From Sphaerisporangium rubeum (GTDB lineage: Bacteria > Actinomycetota > Actinomycetes > Streptosporangiales > Streptosporangiaceae), in the NCBI RefSeq assembly GCF_014207705.1, contig NZ_JACHIU010000001.1, forward strand, positions 2,906,501 through 2,970,500: 64,000 nucleotides of DNA, written 5' to 3'. Within the stretch, counting starts at the first letter, position 1, and each line of letters opens with the position of its first letter. Below, piece after piece: positions 17,057-24,332 of this stretch. The notes under the pieces were generated by a model that saw only the letters and a program-made list of their open reading frames with translations, did no database searches and was not told the DNA's origin. The position numbers were made by a program, and so were the translations under genes.

Positions 17057-17114
17057 CCTCAGGTCCTCCTGAGGAACCCGCGGGGCGGGTACGGCGCACG
17101 CCGTACCCGCCCCG
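17057..17114 (+). terminator. Tandem hairpins after the M6 protease gene
   Basis: Right after the stop codon comes CCTCAGG-TCCT-CCTGAGG (17057-17074). A second hairpin has a perfect 15-bp stem, left arm 17081-17095 and right arm 17100-17114, with loop GCAC. There is no T-run, as is common for actinobacterial terminators. Confidence 0.68.
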
Positions 17115-17173
17115 TCCGCTTTCCCGGCTCAAATAGCATGTGCCGGGACGCGTCTACGGGGAACAGGTGATCG

Positions 17174-18112
17174 GTGAGCGAGTTGCGGAGCAAAGCGGAG
17201 CACACCAAGGCGATCCGCGACCTGCGCCGGCTGGTCCTGGTGGTCAACACCAGGTCACGGCGGGGACGGCGCCTGTACTTCGAGGCGCTGCGGCGGCTGG
17301 CCGACGAGGGATTCCGGCCGATGCGCACCTACGCGGTGACCGACCCGGCGCGGCTGCCGGAGATCCTCGACGAGGCGCTCGGCCTCGAACCCGACCTGCT
17401 GGTGGTCGGCGGCGGCGACGGCACCCTCAGCGGGGCCGTCAAGCACATCGCGCACCGCGACGTGGCGCTTGGCGTGCTGCCGCTCGGCACCACCAACAAC
17501 TTCGCGCGCAGCCTCGGCCTGCCGCTCGACCTGGCCCGTGCGGTCAAGGTCCTCAGCCACGGCAAGGTCGCCGACATCGACCTCGGCATGGCGGGGGACA
17601 CGCCGTTCGCCAACCTCGCGAGCTTCGGGGTCTCGGTCCAGGTCGCCGGCACCGTCAAGCCGTGGCTGAAGCGGCTGCTCGGCCGCGCCGCCTACCCTCT
17701 GACCGCGCTGACCGTCCTGCCGCGGCACCGGCCGTTCCGCGCGTACGTCACGGTCGACGGCCGCAGGCACGAGCTGCTCACCCACCAGCTCAACATCGCC
17801 AACGGCCGCTACCACGGCGGCTGGCAGATCGCCAAGGACATCAGCATCGACAACCGCCGCCTGGTGGCCTACGCGCTCGGCTCGGGACGGCGGCTGCGGC
17901 TGCTCGCCGAGACCATGGCGCGCGCCGCCACCGGCCGCTGGACGAGCCTCGCCGGCGGCCCGTTCGTCACCGGCGCCGAGCTGCTGATCGAGACCGACCC
18001 GCCGCTCCCCGCCGACGTGGACGGCGAGGTGCGCCTGCGCACCCCGCTGACGATCCGCACCGTGCCGAACGGCATGCGGGTGATGGTCCCGCCGGACTTC
18101 GTCGACACCTGA
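17174..18112 (+). CDS. Diacylglycerol kinase-family lipid kinase (YegS/DagK-like)
   Basis: A 312-residue enzyme of the diacylglycerol/sphingosine kinase catalytic family, cytosolic or membrane-associated, which phosphorylates lipid hydroxyls with ATP. The nucleotide-binding GGGDGT lies at residues 79-84, preceded by LVLVVNTRSRRG, which starts the fold, and followed by GVLPLGTTNNFARSLGLP. Length fits the family. The GTG at 17174 follows an AGGTGAT. The exact lipid is unknown; actinobacterial members act on diacylglycerol or presqualene-like lipids. It ends 14 bases from the stop of the convergent aminotransferase gene. Confidence 0.9.
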   Translation: MSELRSKAEHTKAIRDLRRLVLVVNTRSRRGRRLYFEALRRLADEGFRPMRTYAVTDPARLPEILDEALGLEPDLLVVGGGDGTLSGAVKHIAHRDVALGVLPLGTTNNFARSLGLPLDLARAVKVLSHGKVADIDLGMAGDTPFANLASFGVSVQVAGTVKPWLKRLLGRAAYPLTALTVLPRHRPFRAYVTVDGRRHELLTHQLNIANGRYHGGWQIAKDISIDNRRLVAYALGSGRRLRLLAETMARAATGRWTSLAGGPFVTGAELLIETDPPLPADVDGEVRLRTPLTIRTVPNGMRVMVPPDFVDT

Positions 18113-18126
18113 CCGGGCCGGCGCCG

Positions 18127-19290
18127 TCAGACGCGCAGCGCCGCCGCCATGCGCCGTACCGCCTCGGTCAGCACCTCCGGCGCCGTGGCGAAGTTGAACC
18201 GCGCGTGGCCCGCGCCGCCGGGGCCGAACATCGGCCCGGCGTACAGCGCCACGCCGCCGCGGCGCAGGAACCACTCGGCGGGGTCGTCGCCGAGGCCGAG
18301 CGCGCGCAGGTCCAGCCACGCCAGGTAGGTCGCCTGCGGCGGCTGGTACCCCACCTCCGGCAGGTGCTCGGCCAGCAGGTCGCCGAGCAGGCGCCGGTTG
18401 GCGTCCAGCCCGGCCAGCAGGTCGTCCAGCCACGGCTCGCCCTCGCTGAACGCCGCCTCCGAGGCGATCACACCGAACAGGCCGCTGAACTCGCTGATCT
18501 CGTCGTCCACCATCGCGAGCTCCGCGCCGGCCCCCGGCCCGTACACGGTGACCGCGGCCTTCAGGCCCGCGAGGTTCCACGCCTTGGACGCCGACGTCAC
18601 CGTGATCGACCGCTCGGCGGCCGTGCCGTCCACCGTGGCGAACGGCACGAAACGGGTGCCGGGGTAGACCAGCGGGCCGTGGATCTCGTCGGAGATCACC
18701 CGCACGCCGTGCCGTCCGGCCAGCTCCGCGACGGCCAGCAGCTCCTCGTCGGTGAACACCAGGCCGGTCGGGTTGTGCGGGCTGCACAGCAGGAACGCCT
18801 CCGCGCCGCCGGCGAACCGCCGCTCCAGGTCCGACAGGTCCAGCCGGTATCCCTGCGCGGTGAGCGCGAGCGGGCTGGGGACGAGCCTGCGGCCGATCTT
18901 GGGGATCCAGCTGAAGTACGGCGGGTAGGCCGGCGTGTTGACCACCACCTGGCCGCCGGGCCCCGTGACGTGCCGCAGCACCTCCACGATGCCGGTCATG
19001 ACGTCCGGCACCAGGCGGACCGACGCCGGGTCGGGCCGCCAGCCGAACCGCCGTGCCGCGAACCCCGCGAACGCCTCAGGCAGCGCGCCGGGTTCGGCGT
19101 ACCCGGTGTCGCCGCGCGCGACCGCGGCGGTGAGGGCCTCGGCGATCGGCGGCGCGAGCGGTGTGTCCATCTCGGCGACCCACACCGGCAGCACGTCCCC
19201 GGGATGCTCGCGCCACTTGACGCTGCGCCGTCGCCGCAGCTCAGCCAGGTCGTACGCGGTCAGGGGGTTGGCGTGGCCGATGCCGCTCAT
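18127..19290 (-). CDS. PatB/MalY-type PLP aminotransferase or C-S beta-lyase
   Basis: A 387-residue fold-type I PLP enzyme of the MalY/PatB group. DVLPVWVAEMDTPLAPPIAEAL near the start is the group signature (cf. LPMWVADMDF). CSPHNPTGLVF, SDEIHGPLVYPG and SASKAWNLAGLK follow, the last holding the PLP lysine at residue 236. Members cleave cystathionine or transaminate; the choice cannot be made here. Two ATG codons stand at 19293 and 19290; the second is better spaced from GGAGG and gives the family start MSGIGHANPLT. It is divergent from the MaoC operon. Confidence 0.9.
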   Translation of the reverse strand: MSGIGHANPLTAYDLAELRRRRSVKWREHPGDVLPVWVAEMDTPLAPPIAEALTAAVARGDTGYAEPGALPEAFAGFAARRFGWRPDPASVRLVPDVMTGIVEVLRHVTGPGGQVVVNTPAYPPYFSWIPKIGRRLVPSPLALTAQGYRLDLSDLERRFAGGAEAFLLCSPHNPTGLVFTDEELLAVAELAGRHGVRVISDEIHGPLVYPGTRFVPFATVDGTAAERSITVTSASKAWNLAGLKAAVTVYGPGAGAELAMVDDEISEFSGLFGVIASEAAFSEGEPWLDDLLAGLDANRRLLGDLLAEHLPEVGYQPPQATYLAWLDLRALGLGDDPAEWFLRRGGVALYAGPMFGPGGAGHARFNFATAPEVLTEAVRRMAAALRV

Positions 19291-19447
19291 CATGCTCCTC
19301 CGCACGTCAGGGGCCGTCGTCGCAGGGTGTTCTATGGCCATGACTAGCACATCAGGCGTTTTGTTCCGTCCGGAGGGTGGACACCCTGCTGGCCCGGCCG
19401 CCACCCCGCGTGCTGGAATGGCCGGGACGGGAGAGGCGGGTGGGATC

Positions 19448-19960
19448 GTGACCGTGCACGAGGCGAGGATCGGCCGCTACTACGAGGACTTCGTGATCGG
19501 CGACGTGTACCGGCACCCGTTCGGCCGCACGATCTCCGAGGCCGACAACACGTGGTTCACGTTGCTGACCATGAACACCAACCAGAACCACTTCAACGCG
19601 CACTACGCCGCGCGGGCCCCCGCCGGCAAGGTCATCGTGAACTCCGGCCTGACCGTGGCGATCGTGCTCGGCATGTCGGTGATCGACATCAGCCAGAACG
19701 CCGAGCTGAACCTCGGCTGGGACGAGATCAGGCTCACCCACCCGGTGTTCGCCGGCGACACCCTGTACGCCGAGTCCAAGGTCCTCGAGAAACGCGAGTC
19801 GCGGTCCCGGCCGTACGCCGGCATCGTGACCTGCCGCACCCGCGGCCTCAACCAGGACGGCGACGAGGTGCTCTCGTGGCGGCGGTCGGTCCTGGTGTAC
19901 AAGAAGGACTCGGCGCAGGACCGGGACCATTTCCCCGAGGCCCGCACCGGGCCGCTGTAG
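19448..19960 (+). CDS. MaoC-family dehydratase
   Basis: A 170-residue hot-dog-fold enzyme. YYEDFVIGDVYRHPFGRTIS at the N-terminus and NQNHFNAHYAARAP, which holds the hydratase-type Asn/His pair region, mark the MaoC/mesaconyl-CoA hydratase group; FAGDTLYAESKVL is the typical later motif. Such enzymes hydrate enoyl-CoA or mesaconyl-CoA-like thioesters. The GTG at 19448 was chosen for its purine-rich upstream sequence and because earlier codons run into the divergent gene. It is followed after 15 bases by the acyl-CoA dehydrogenase, so the two probably act in sequence on one CoA thioester. Confidence 0.9.
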   Translation: MTVHEARIGRYYEDFVIGDVYRHPFGRTISEADNTWFTLLTMNTNQNHFNAHYAARAPAGKVIVNSGLTVAIVLGMSVIDISQNAELNLGWDEIRLTHPVFAGDTLYAESKVLEKRESRSRPYAGIVTCRTRGLNQDGDEVLSWRRSVLVYKKDSAQDRDHFPEARTGPL

Positions 19961-19975
19961 ACGGCCGGAGGCGCT

Positions 19976-21133
19976 GTGGACTTCGAGCTCGACGACGACC
20001 AGAAGCTGTTCCGGCGCACCCTGCGCGACTTCGTCGACCGGGAGATCGTCCCCGTCGCGGCCGAGTGGGAGCGCGAGGGCCGCCACCCCGCCGAGATCAT
20101 CGACGGGTTCCGGCGGCTCGGCCTGTTCGGCGTCACCGTGCCGGCCGCGTACGGCGGGCTGGACCTGGACCGCGTGTCGTTCGCGCTGGTCTTCGAGGAG
20201 ATCGCGCGCGGCTGGATGGGGGTCGCCGGGATCCTCGGCTCGCACACCCTGTCGGCCTGGATGATCGCCACCTACGGCACCGAGGAGCAGAAGGCCGCGT
20301 ACCTGCCGGACCTCGCCACCGGCGCCAGGCGCACCGGCATCGCGCTCACCGAGCCAGGCGCCGGCACCGACCTGCAGGGCATCACCACGCGCGCCGTGCG
20401 GGACGGCGACTCCTACGTCGTGCACGGCACCAAGACGTGGATCACCAACGCCAGGCACGCCGACCCCCTGCCGGTGCTGGTCAAGACCTCGGTGACCGAG
20501 CCCGCGCACAAAGGCATGTCGGTGCTGCTGGTGGACGCCGACCTCGGCTTCACCGTCAGCCGCGACCTGCCGAAACTCGGCTACAAAGGCACCGAGACCT
20601 GCGAGGTCGTGTTCGACGGCGTGCGCGTGCCGGCGTCGCGGCTGCTCGGCGGGACCGAGGGCCGCGGCATGCAGCAGGTGCTGTCGGCGCTGGAACTCGG
20701 CCGGCTCAACATCGCGGCCCGCGCCGTCGGGGTGTCGCAGTGCGCGTACGACGCGGCGCTCGGCTACGCGCGGGAACGGCAGGCGTTCGGCCGGCCCATC
20801 GGGGACTTCCAGGCGATCCAGCTCAAACTCGCCGACATGGCCACCGACATCCAGGCGGCGCGGCTGCTGACCTACTGGGCCGCGTCCCGCTCGGAGGCCG
20901 GCGCGGTCAACGCCGAGGCCGCGATGGCCAAGTACTTCGCCTCCGAGGTCGCGCTACGCGCCACCATGGAGTCCATGCGGATCCATGGAGGGTACGGGTA
21001 CTCACAGGAGTTCGTCGTCGAACGGCTCTACCGGGACGCGCCGCTGATGGCGATCGGCGAAGGCACCAACGACGTGCAGCGTCTGGTCATCGCGCGGGCC
21101 CTGCTGTCCGGCGCGCTGAAGGCCGGCTGGTGA
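19976..21133 (+). CDS. Acyl-CoA dehydrogenase
   Basis: A 385-residue flavoenzyme of the acyl-CoA dehydrogenase family. ALTEPGAGTDLQGITTRAVR near residue 120 and FDGVRVPASRLLG are the FAD and substrate-face signatures; RQAFGRPIGDFQAIQLKLAD and MRIHGGYGYSQEF follow, and the C-terminal IGEGTNDVQRLVIAR may carry the catalytic glutamate. The GTG start has GGAGG five bases upstream. Its stop overlaps the GTG of the HIT gene. It is probably part of a three-gene operon with the MaoC dehydratase; the substrate chain cannot be told from sequence alone. Confidence 0.92.
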   Translation: MDFELDDDQKLFRRTLRDFVDREIVPVAAEWEREGRHPAEIIDGFRRLGLFGVTVPAAYGGLDLDRVSFALVFEEIARGWMGVAGILGSHTLSAWMIATYGTEEQKAAYLPDLATGARRTGIALTEPGAGTDLQGITTRAVRDGDSYVVHGTKTWITNARHADPLPVLVKTSVTEPAHKGMSVLLVDADLGFTVSRDLPKLGYKGTETCEVVFDGVRVPASRLLGGTEGRGMQQVLSALELGRLNIAARAVGVSQCAYDAALGYARERQAFGRPIGDFQAIQLKLADMATDIQAARLLTYWAASRSEAGAVNAEAAMAKYFASEVALRATMESMRIHGGYGYSQEFVVERLYRDAPLMAIGEGTNDVQRLVIARALLSGALKAGW

Positions 21134-21561
21134 GCCCCGCCACGGGCCCCTGCCCGTTCTGCGCGGTCGTCGCGGGAGACCTGCCGGCCGCCGTCGTGCT
21201 CGACGACGGCGTCGTCGCGGCGTTCCTCGACAACCGGCCGCTGTTCAAGGGCCACGTGCTGGTCGTGCCGGTCATCCACGCCGAGACCCTCGTCGACCTG
21301 CCGCCTGAGGACGTCGGGCCGTACTTCACCAGGGTCAGGGCCGTCGCCGCGGCCGTCGAGACGGGCCTCGGCGCGGCGGGGAGCTTCGTCGCGATGAACA
21401 ACCGCGTCAGCCAGAGCGTCCCCCACCTGCACACCCACGTCGTGCCGCGCCGGCCCAAGGACGGCCTGCGCGGCTTCTTCTGGCCCCGCACCAAGTACGA
21501 CAGCGACGACGAGGCCGCCGAGTACGCCGCACGCGTCCGCGACGGCCTCGGCGAGATCTGA
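21130..21561 (+). CDS. HIT-family nucleotide-binding protein
   Basis: A 143-residue histidine-triad protein, a hydrolase or transferase of nucleoside phosphates such as AMP-linked substrates. CPFC near residue 8 is a zinc-binding knuckle half, FKGHVLVVPVIHAETL is conserved, and HLHTHVVPR near residue 98 is the catalytic triad. The C-terminus has FFWPRTKYDSDDEAAEYAAR, common in actinobacterial members. Translation is coupled to the dehydrogenase by GTGA overlap, and its own stop overlaps an ATG of the frame leading to the sensor kinase (TGATG). Confidence 0.92.
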   Translation: MSPATGPCPFCAVVAGDLPAAVVLDDGVVAAFLDNRPLFKGHVLVVPVIHAETLVDLPPEDVGPYFTRVRAVAAAVETGLGAAGSFVAMNNRVSQSVPHLHTHVVPRRPKDGLRGFFWPRTKYDSDDEAAEYAARVRDGLGEI

Positions 21562-21570
21562 TGGACCCGC

Positions 21571-21670
21571 CGCCTGGCGACCCCGGCACACGGTCGGTCC
21601 CGGTGGCGAACCCATCGCCTGGTGACCCCGGCACACGGTCGGTCCCGGTGACCGACCCGCCGCCTGGCGA
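21571..21670. repeat. 45-bp tandem repeat before the sensor kinase
   Basis: Units begin at 21571, 21616 and 21661, each starting CGCCTGG and, in the first two, continuing through CCCCGGCACACGGTCGGTCC. The third diverges after about 12 bases, and a further CGCCTGGCGA lies near 21702. Read in frame with the kinase it gives a 15-residue repeat with the core PGDPGTRSVPV. It may be untranslated leader or an N-terminal extension. Confidence 0.7.
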
Positions 21671-21788
21671 TCCGGGGGCGCCGTTCGCCGGTGCGGCGGG
21701 GCCGCCTGGCGAGTGGCGCACGCCGTTCGTCCACAGCGCCGGTCACGCGCGGCCTGCGGCGCGGCGGCGTGCAGTAGGCTCCGGCGGC

Positions 21789-22982
21789 GTGGAACCGCTG
21801 TTCGCGCTGCCGCTCCTGCTGATACTCGCGGGAGTGCCCGCGATCGTGCTGTGGCGGGTGCTGCGCGGCCGGCGTGAGCTCGGCACCGGCCCCGCCGAGC
21901 GTGCCACGTTCGAGACCCTGCACACCGCCTCGCTGGCCGCGCCGCCGCTGCGGGCCGGCCTCACCGCGTCCGGCGCGCTCAAGGCGTCCCGGCACCTGCG
22001 CGAGCTGCTCGGCTCACCGGCCATCGCGATCACCAGCGGCGAGGAGCTGCTGGTGTACGACGGCGCGGGGGACCACCACGCGCAGCAGGCGTTCGCGCAC
22101 GCCACAGCCACCCTGCGTGACGGCCGCACCCAGGTGCTCGGCCCCGACACCGTGGCCTGCGACCGGCCCGAGTGTCCCGTGCGCCACGCCGTCGTCGTGC
22201 CGCTCACCACCGACGACCGCGTGGTCGGGTCGCTCGCCGCGTACGGCGACCAGGCCTCGGCGGGCCTGGTGCGCGCCACCGGCGAGGTGGCCCGCTGGGT
22301 CGACTCGCAGCTCGCGCTCGCCGAGCTCGACCGCTCACGCACCCTGCTGATGGAGGCCGAGGTGCGTGCGCTGCGCGCGCAGATCTCACCGCACTTCATC
22401 TACAACTCCCTCACCACCATCGCGTCGTTCGTCCGCACCGACCCCGAGCGGGCCCGCGAGCTGCTGCTGGACTTCGCCGACTTCACCCGCTACTCGTTCC
22501 GCAGGCACGGCGAGTTCACCACGCTGGCCGAGGAGCTGCGGTCCATCGACCGCTACCTCACGCTGGAACGCGCGCGGTTCGGCGACCACCTGCGGGTGTC
22601 GCTGCGCATCGCGCCTGAGGTGCTGCCGGTCGCCGTGCCGTTCCTGTGCCTGCAACCCCTGGTCGAGAACGCCGTCCGGCACGGCCTCGAAGGCAAGGCG
22701 GGGGAGGGCCGCATCACGATCATCGCCGAGGACGCGGGAGCCGAATGCGCGATCAGCGTGGAGGACGACGGCGTCGGCATGGAACCCGACCGGCTGCGCC
22801 GCATCCTGTCGGGGGACACCGACGAGCGGTCCGGCGCCGGCGGCGTCGGGCTGGCCAACGTGGACGAGCGGCTGCGCCAGGTGTACGGCGACGAGTACGG
22901 CCTGGTCGTCGAGACGGCGGCCGGCGCCGGTACGAAGATCAACGTCCGGTTGCCGAAGTACCGGCCCGGTGTCTCCGTATAG
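21789..22982 (+). CDS. LytS-like sensor histidine kinase
   Basis: A sensor kinase of about 397 residues from the GTG at 21789. One N-terminal membrane segment (LFALPLLLILAGVPAIVLWR) precedes a GAF-like region (residues about 40-170, with CDRPECP). Then come the LytS-type phosphoacceptor motif ISPHFIYNSLTTIASFVR, the N box LQPLVENAVRHG and the G boxes VEDDGVGM and GAGGVGLANV. It should phosphorylate the LytTR regulator encoded next. An in-frame ATG at 21561, coupled to the HIT stop, would add 76 residues made largely of a 15-residue repeat; the family usually starts at the membrane segment, so I prefer 21789. The neighbouring carboxylate transporters suggest that it senses a small organic acid. 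Confidence 0.9.
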   Translation: MEPLFALPLLLILAGVPAIVLWRVLRGRRELGTGPAERATFETLHTASLAAPPLRAGLTASGALKASRHLRELLGSPAIAITSGEELLVYDGAGDHHAQQAFAHATATLRDGRTQVLGPDTVACDRPECPVRHAVVVPLTTDDRVVGSLAAYGDQASAGLVRATGEVARWVDSQLALAELDRSRTLLMEAEVRALRAQISPHFIYNSLTTIASFVRTDPERARELLLDFADFTRYSFRRHGEFTTLAEELRSIDRYLTLERARFGDHLRVSLRIAPEVLPVAVPFLCLQPLVENAVRHGLEGKAGEGRITIIAEDAGAECAISVEDDGVGMEPDRLRRILSGDTDERSGAGGVGLANVDERLRQVYGDEYGLVVETAAGAGTKINVRLPKYRPGVSV

Positions 22983-23063
22983 TTATCCGCGCAGGCCCCC
23001 CTCCCCGTTGACTTACCTCGCCTGATTCATCACTCTCTAGGAATTCAGGTGTGCGACGGGTGA

Positions 23064-23843
23064 ATGGAAGTGGATGTGACCGGCCTGCGCGTGCTGGCGG
23101 TGGACGACGAGCAGCCGGCGCTGGAAGACCTGGCCTACATGCTGCGCGCCGATCCCCGGATCGGCGAGGTCGCGCTGGCCCGCGACGGCGCCTCGGCCCT
23201 GAAGATGCTCGACCGCGCCATGGCCGACGGCAGGCCGGTGGAGGCGGTGTTCCTCGACATCCGCATGCGCGGCCTCGACGGCGTGGTCCTCGGCCGGCTC
23301 CTCGCGCAGTTCGCGCGGCCCCCGCGGGTGGTGTTCGTCACCGCCTACGAGGAGCACGCGGTGGACGCCTTCGAGATCAAGGCCGAGGACTACCTGCTGA
23401 AGCCGGTACGTCCCGAGCGGCTCGCCGAGGCCGTCCGCCGGGTCTGCGCCGGCCTGCCGGGGGCCACCGAACCGGCGTCCGAGGCGTCCCGGCCGGACAC
23501 CGAGACCATCCCCGTCGAGCTGGCCGGCGTCACCCGGTTCGTCGCCAGCTCCGACGTGCGGTACGTCGAGGCGCAGGGCGACTACGCGCGCCTGCACACC
23601 GGGAGCGGCAGCCACCTGGTGCGCATCCCCCTGGCGGTGCTGGAGGAGCGGTGGGGGGCCGCCGGGTTCGTCCGCGTGCACCGCAGCCACCTGGTGGCGC
23701 TCAAGCACATCGACGAACTGCACATCGACTCCGGCCGCTGCACCGTCCGCATCGGCGACACCGAGATCCCGGTGAGCCGCCGCCACACCCGCGAACTGCG
23801 CGACCTGCTGGTCCGGCGCGCCAGGAAGGGCCGCACCGAGTGA
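23064..23843 (+). CDS. LytTR-family response regulator
   Basis: A 259-residue response regulator. The receiver domain (residues about 7-125) has VDDEQPALEDL, the phosphoacceptor in VFLDIRMRG, and TAYEEHAVDAFEIKAEDYLLKPV. The C-terminal LytTR DNA-binding domain begins near residue 150 with VRYVEAQGDYARLHTGSGSH and continues with FVRVHRSHLVAL. It is encoded 81 bases after the LytS-like kinase and directly before two transporter pairs. In enterobacteria the LytS/LytTR pairs BtsSR and YpdAB control pyruvate transporters, so control of the downstream symporters is a good inference. ATG at 23064 gives the expected N-terminus. Confidence 0.92.
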   Translation: MEVDVTGLRVLAVDDEQPALEDLAYMLRADPRIGEVALARDGASALKMLDRAMADGRPVEAVFLDIRMRGLDGVVLGRLLAQFARPPRVVFVTAYEEHAVDAFEIKAEDYLLKPVRPERLAEAVRRVCAGLPGATEPASEASRPDTETIPVELAGVTRFVASSDVRYVEAQGDYARLHTGSGSHLVRIPLAVLEERWGAAGFVRVHRSHLVALKHIDELHIDSGRCTVRIGDTEIPVSRRHTRELRDLLVRRARKGRTE

Positions 23844-23895
23844 TCCGCACATCCCGGCGGGCCCACGCGAACGGCCGCGTGGCGGTTCCTCGTGA

Positions 23896-23961
23896 GGGCC
23901 GCGCCTCATGACGAGGAGCCCCGGGGTGACTCGTGGGAAGGGCCGCGCCTCATGACGAGGA
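23896..23961. repeat. 22-bp direct duplication of a start region (44-bp period)
   Basis: Positions 23896-23917 and 23940-23961 are identical over 22 bases (core GGGCCGCGCCTCATGACGAG). Each copy includes a purine-rich stretch and the ATG. The second ATG (23952) starts the small membrane protein; the first (23908) opens a 15-codon frame. Confidence 0.75.
23908..23955 (+). CDS. Candidate 15-codon leader ORF created by duplication
   Basis: ATG at 23908 opens a 15-residue frame (MTRSPGVTRGKGRAS) whose TGA overlaps the ATG of the next gene (ATGA at 23952-23955). Its upstream context copies that of the real start. It could couple translation to the membrane-protein gene. The peptide resembles nothing I know; an accidental frame is possible. 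Confidence 0.3.
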   Translation: MTRSPGVTRGKGRAS

Positions 23962-24332
23962 CCCCTGAGCGGCCCCGCCGCGAGGTGGTGACGAGTCCGC
24001 GCACCACGGCCGCGCGCCGTCCCCGGTACCCCGCCACCCGCGAGATCGACGAGCAGACCCGCCTCGGCGAGGTCTACATGCGCTCGCTCATCCGCACGCA
24101 GCTGCGCCTCGCTCTGTTCGTGTGCACGGTGCTGGCGTGCGTCGTCGGCGGCCTGCCGCTGCTGTTCCTGCTCGTGCCGCACCTGAGCGATCTGCGGGTC
24201 GCCGGCCTGCCGCTGCCGTGGGTGGTGCTCGCCGGCCTGATCTACCCCGCCTTCGTGGCCGGGGCCTGGCTGCACGTCCGGCAGGCCGAGCGCAACGAGC
24301 GCCACTTCGCCGACCTGGTCGAACGGCAGTGA
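23952..24332 (+). CDS. Small two-helix membrane protein preceding a symporter (DUF485-like position)
   Basis: A 126-residue protein with an arginine- and threonine-rich cytoplasmic N-terminus and two membrane segments (LALFVCTVLACVVGGLPLLF and VVLAGLIYPAFVAGAWLHV). It holds the position that DUF485 proteins take before ActP-like symporters, and the second helix followed by RQAERNERHFADLVERQ fits an accessory subunit, but the sequence is divergent. The ATG at 23952 is one of two duplicated starts and is the only one in frame. Its stop overlaps the GTG of the symporter gene (GTGA), so the two proteins are probably made together in the membrane. Confidence 0.8.
   Translation: MTRTPERPRREVVTSPRTTAARRPRYPATREIDEQTRLGEVYMRSLIRTQLRLALFVCTVLACVVGGLPLLFLLVPHLSDLRVAGLPLPWVVLAGLIYPAFVAGAWLHVRQAERNERHFADLVERQ

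Noticed and set aside
23008-23040. TTGACT as a -35 box before the LytTR gene
   Set aside because: No acceptable -10 box lies at 16-19 bases; the only AT-rich hexamer is about 24 bases away.
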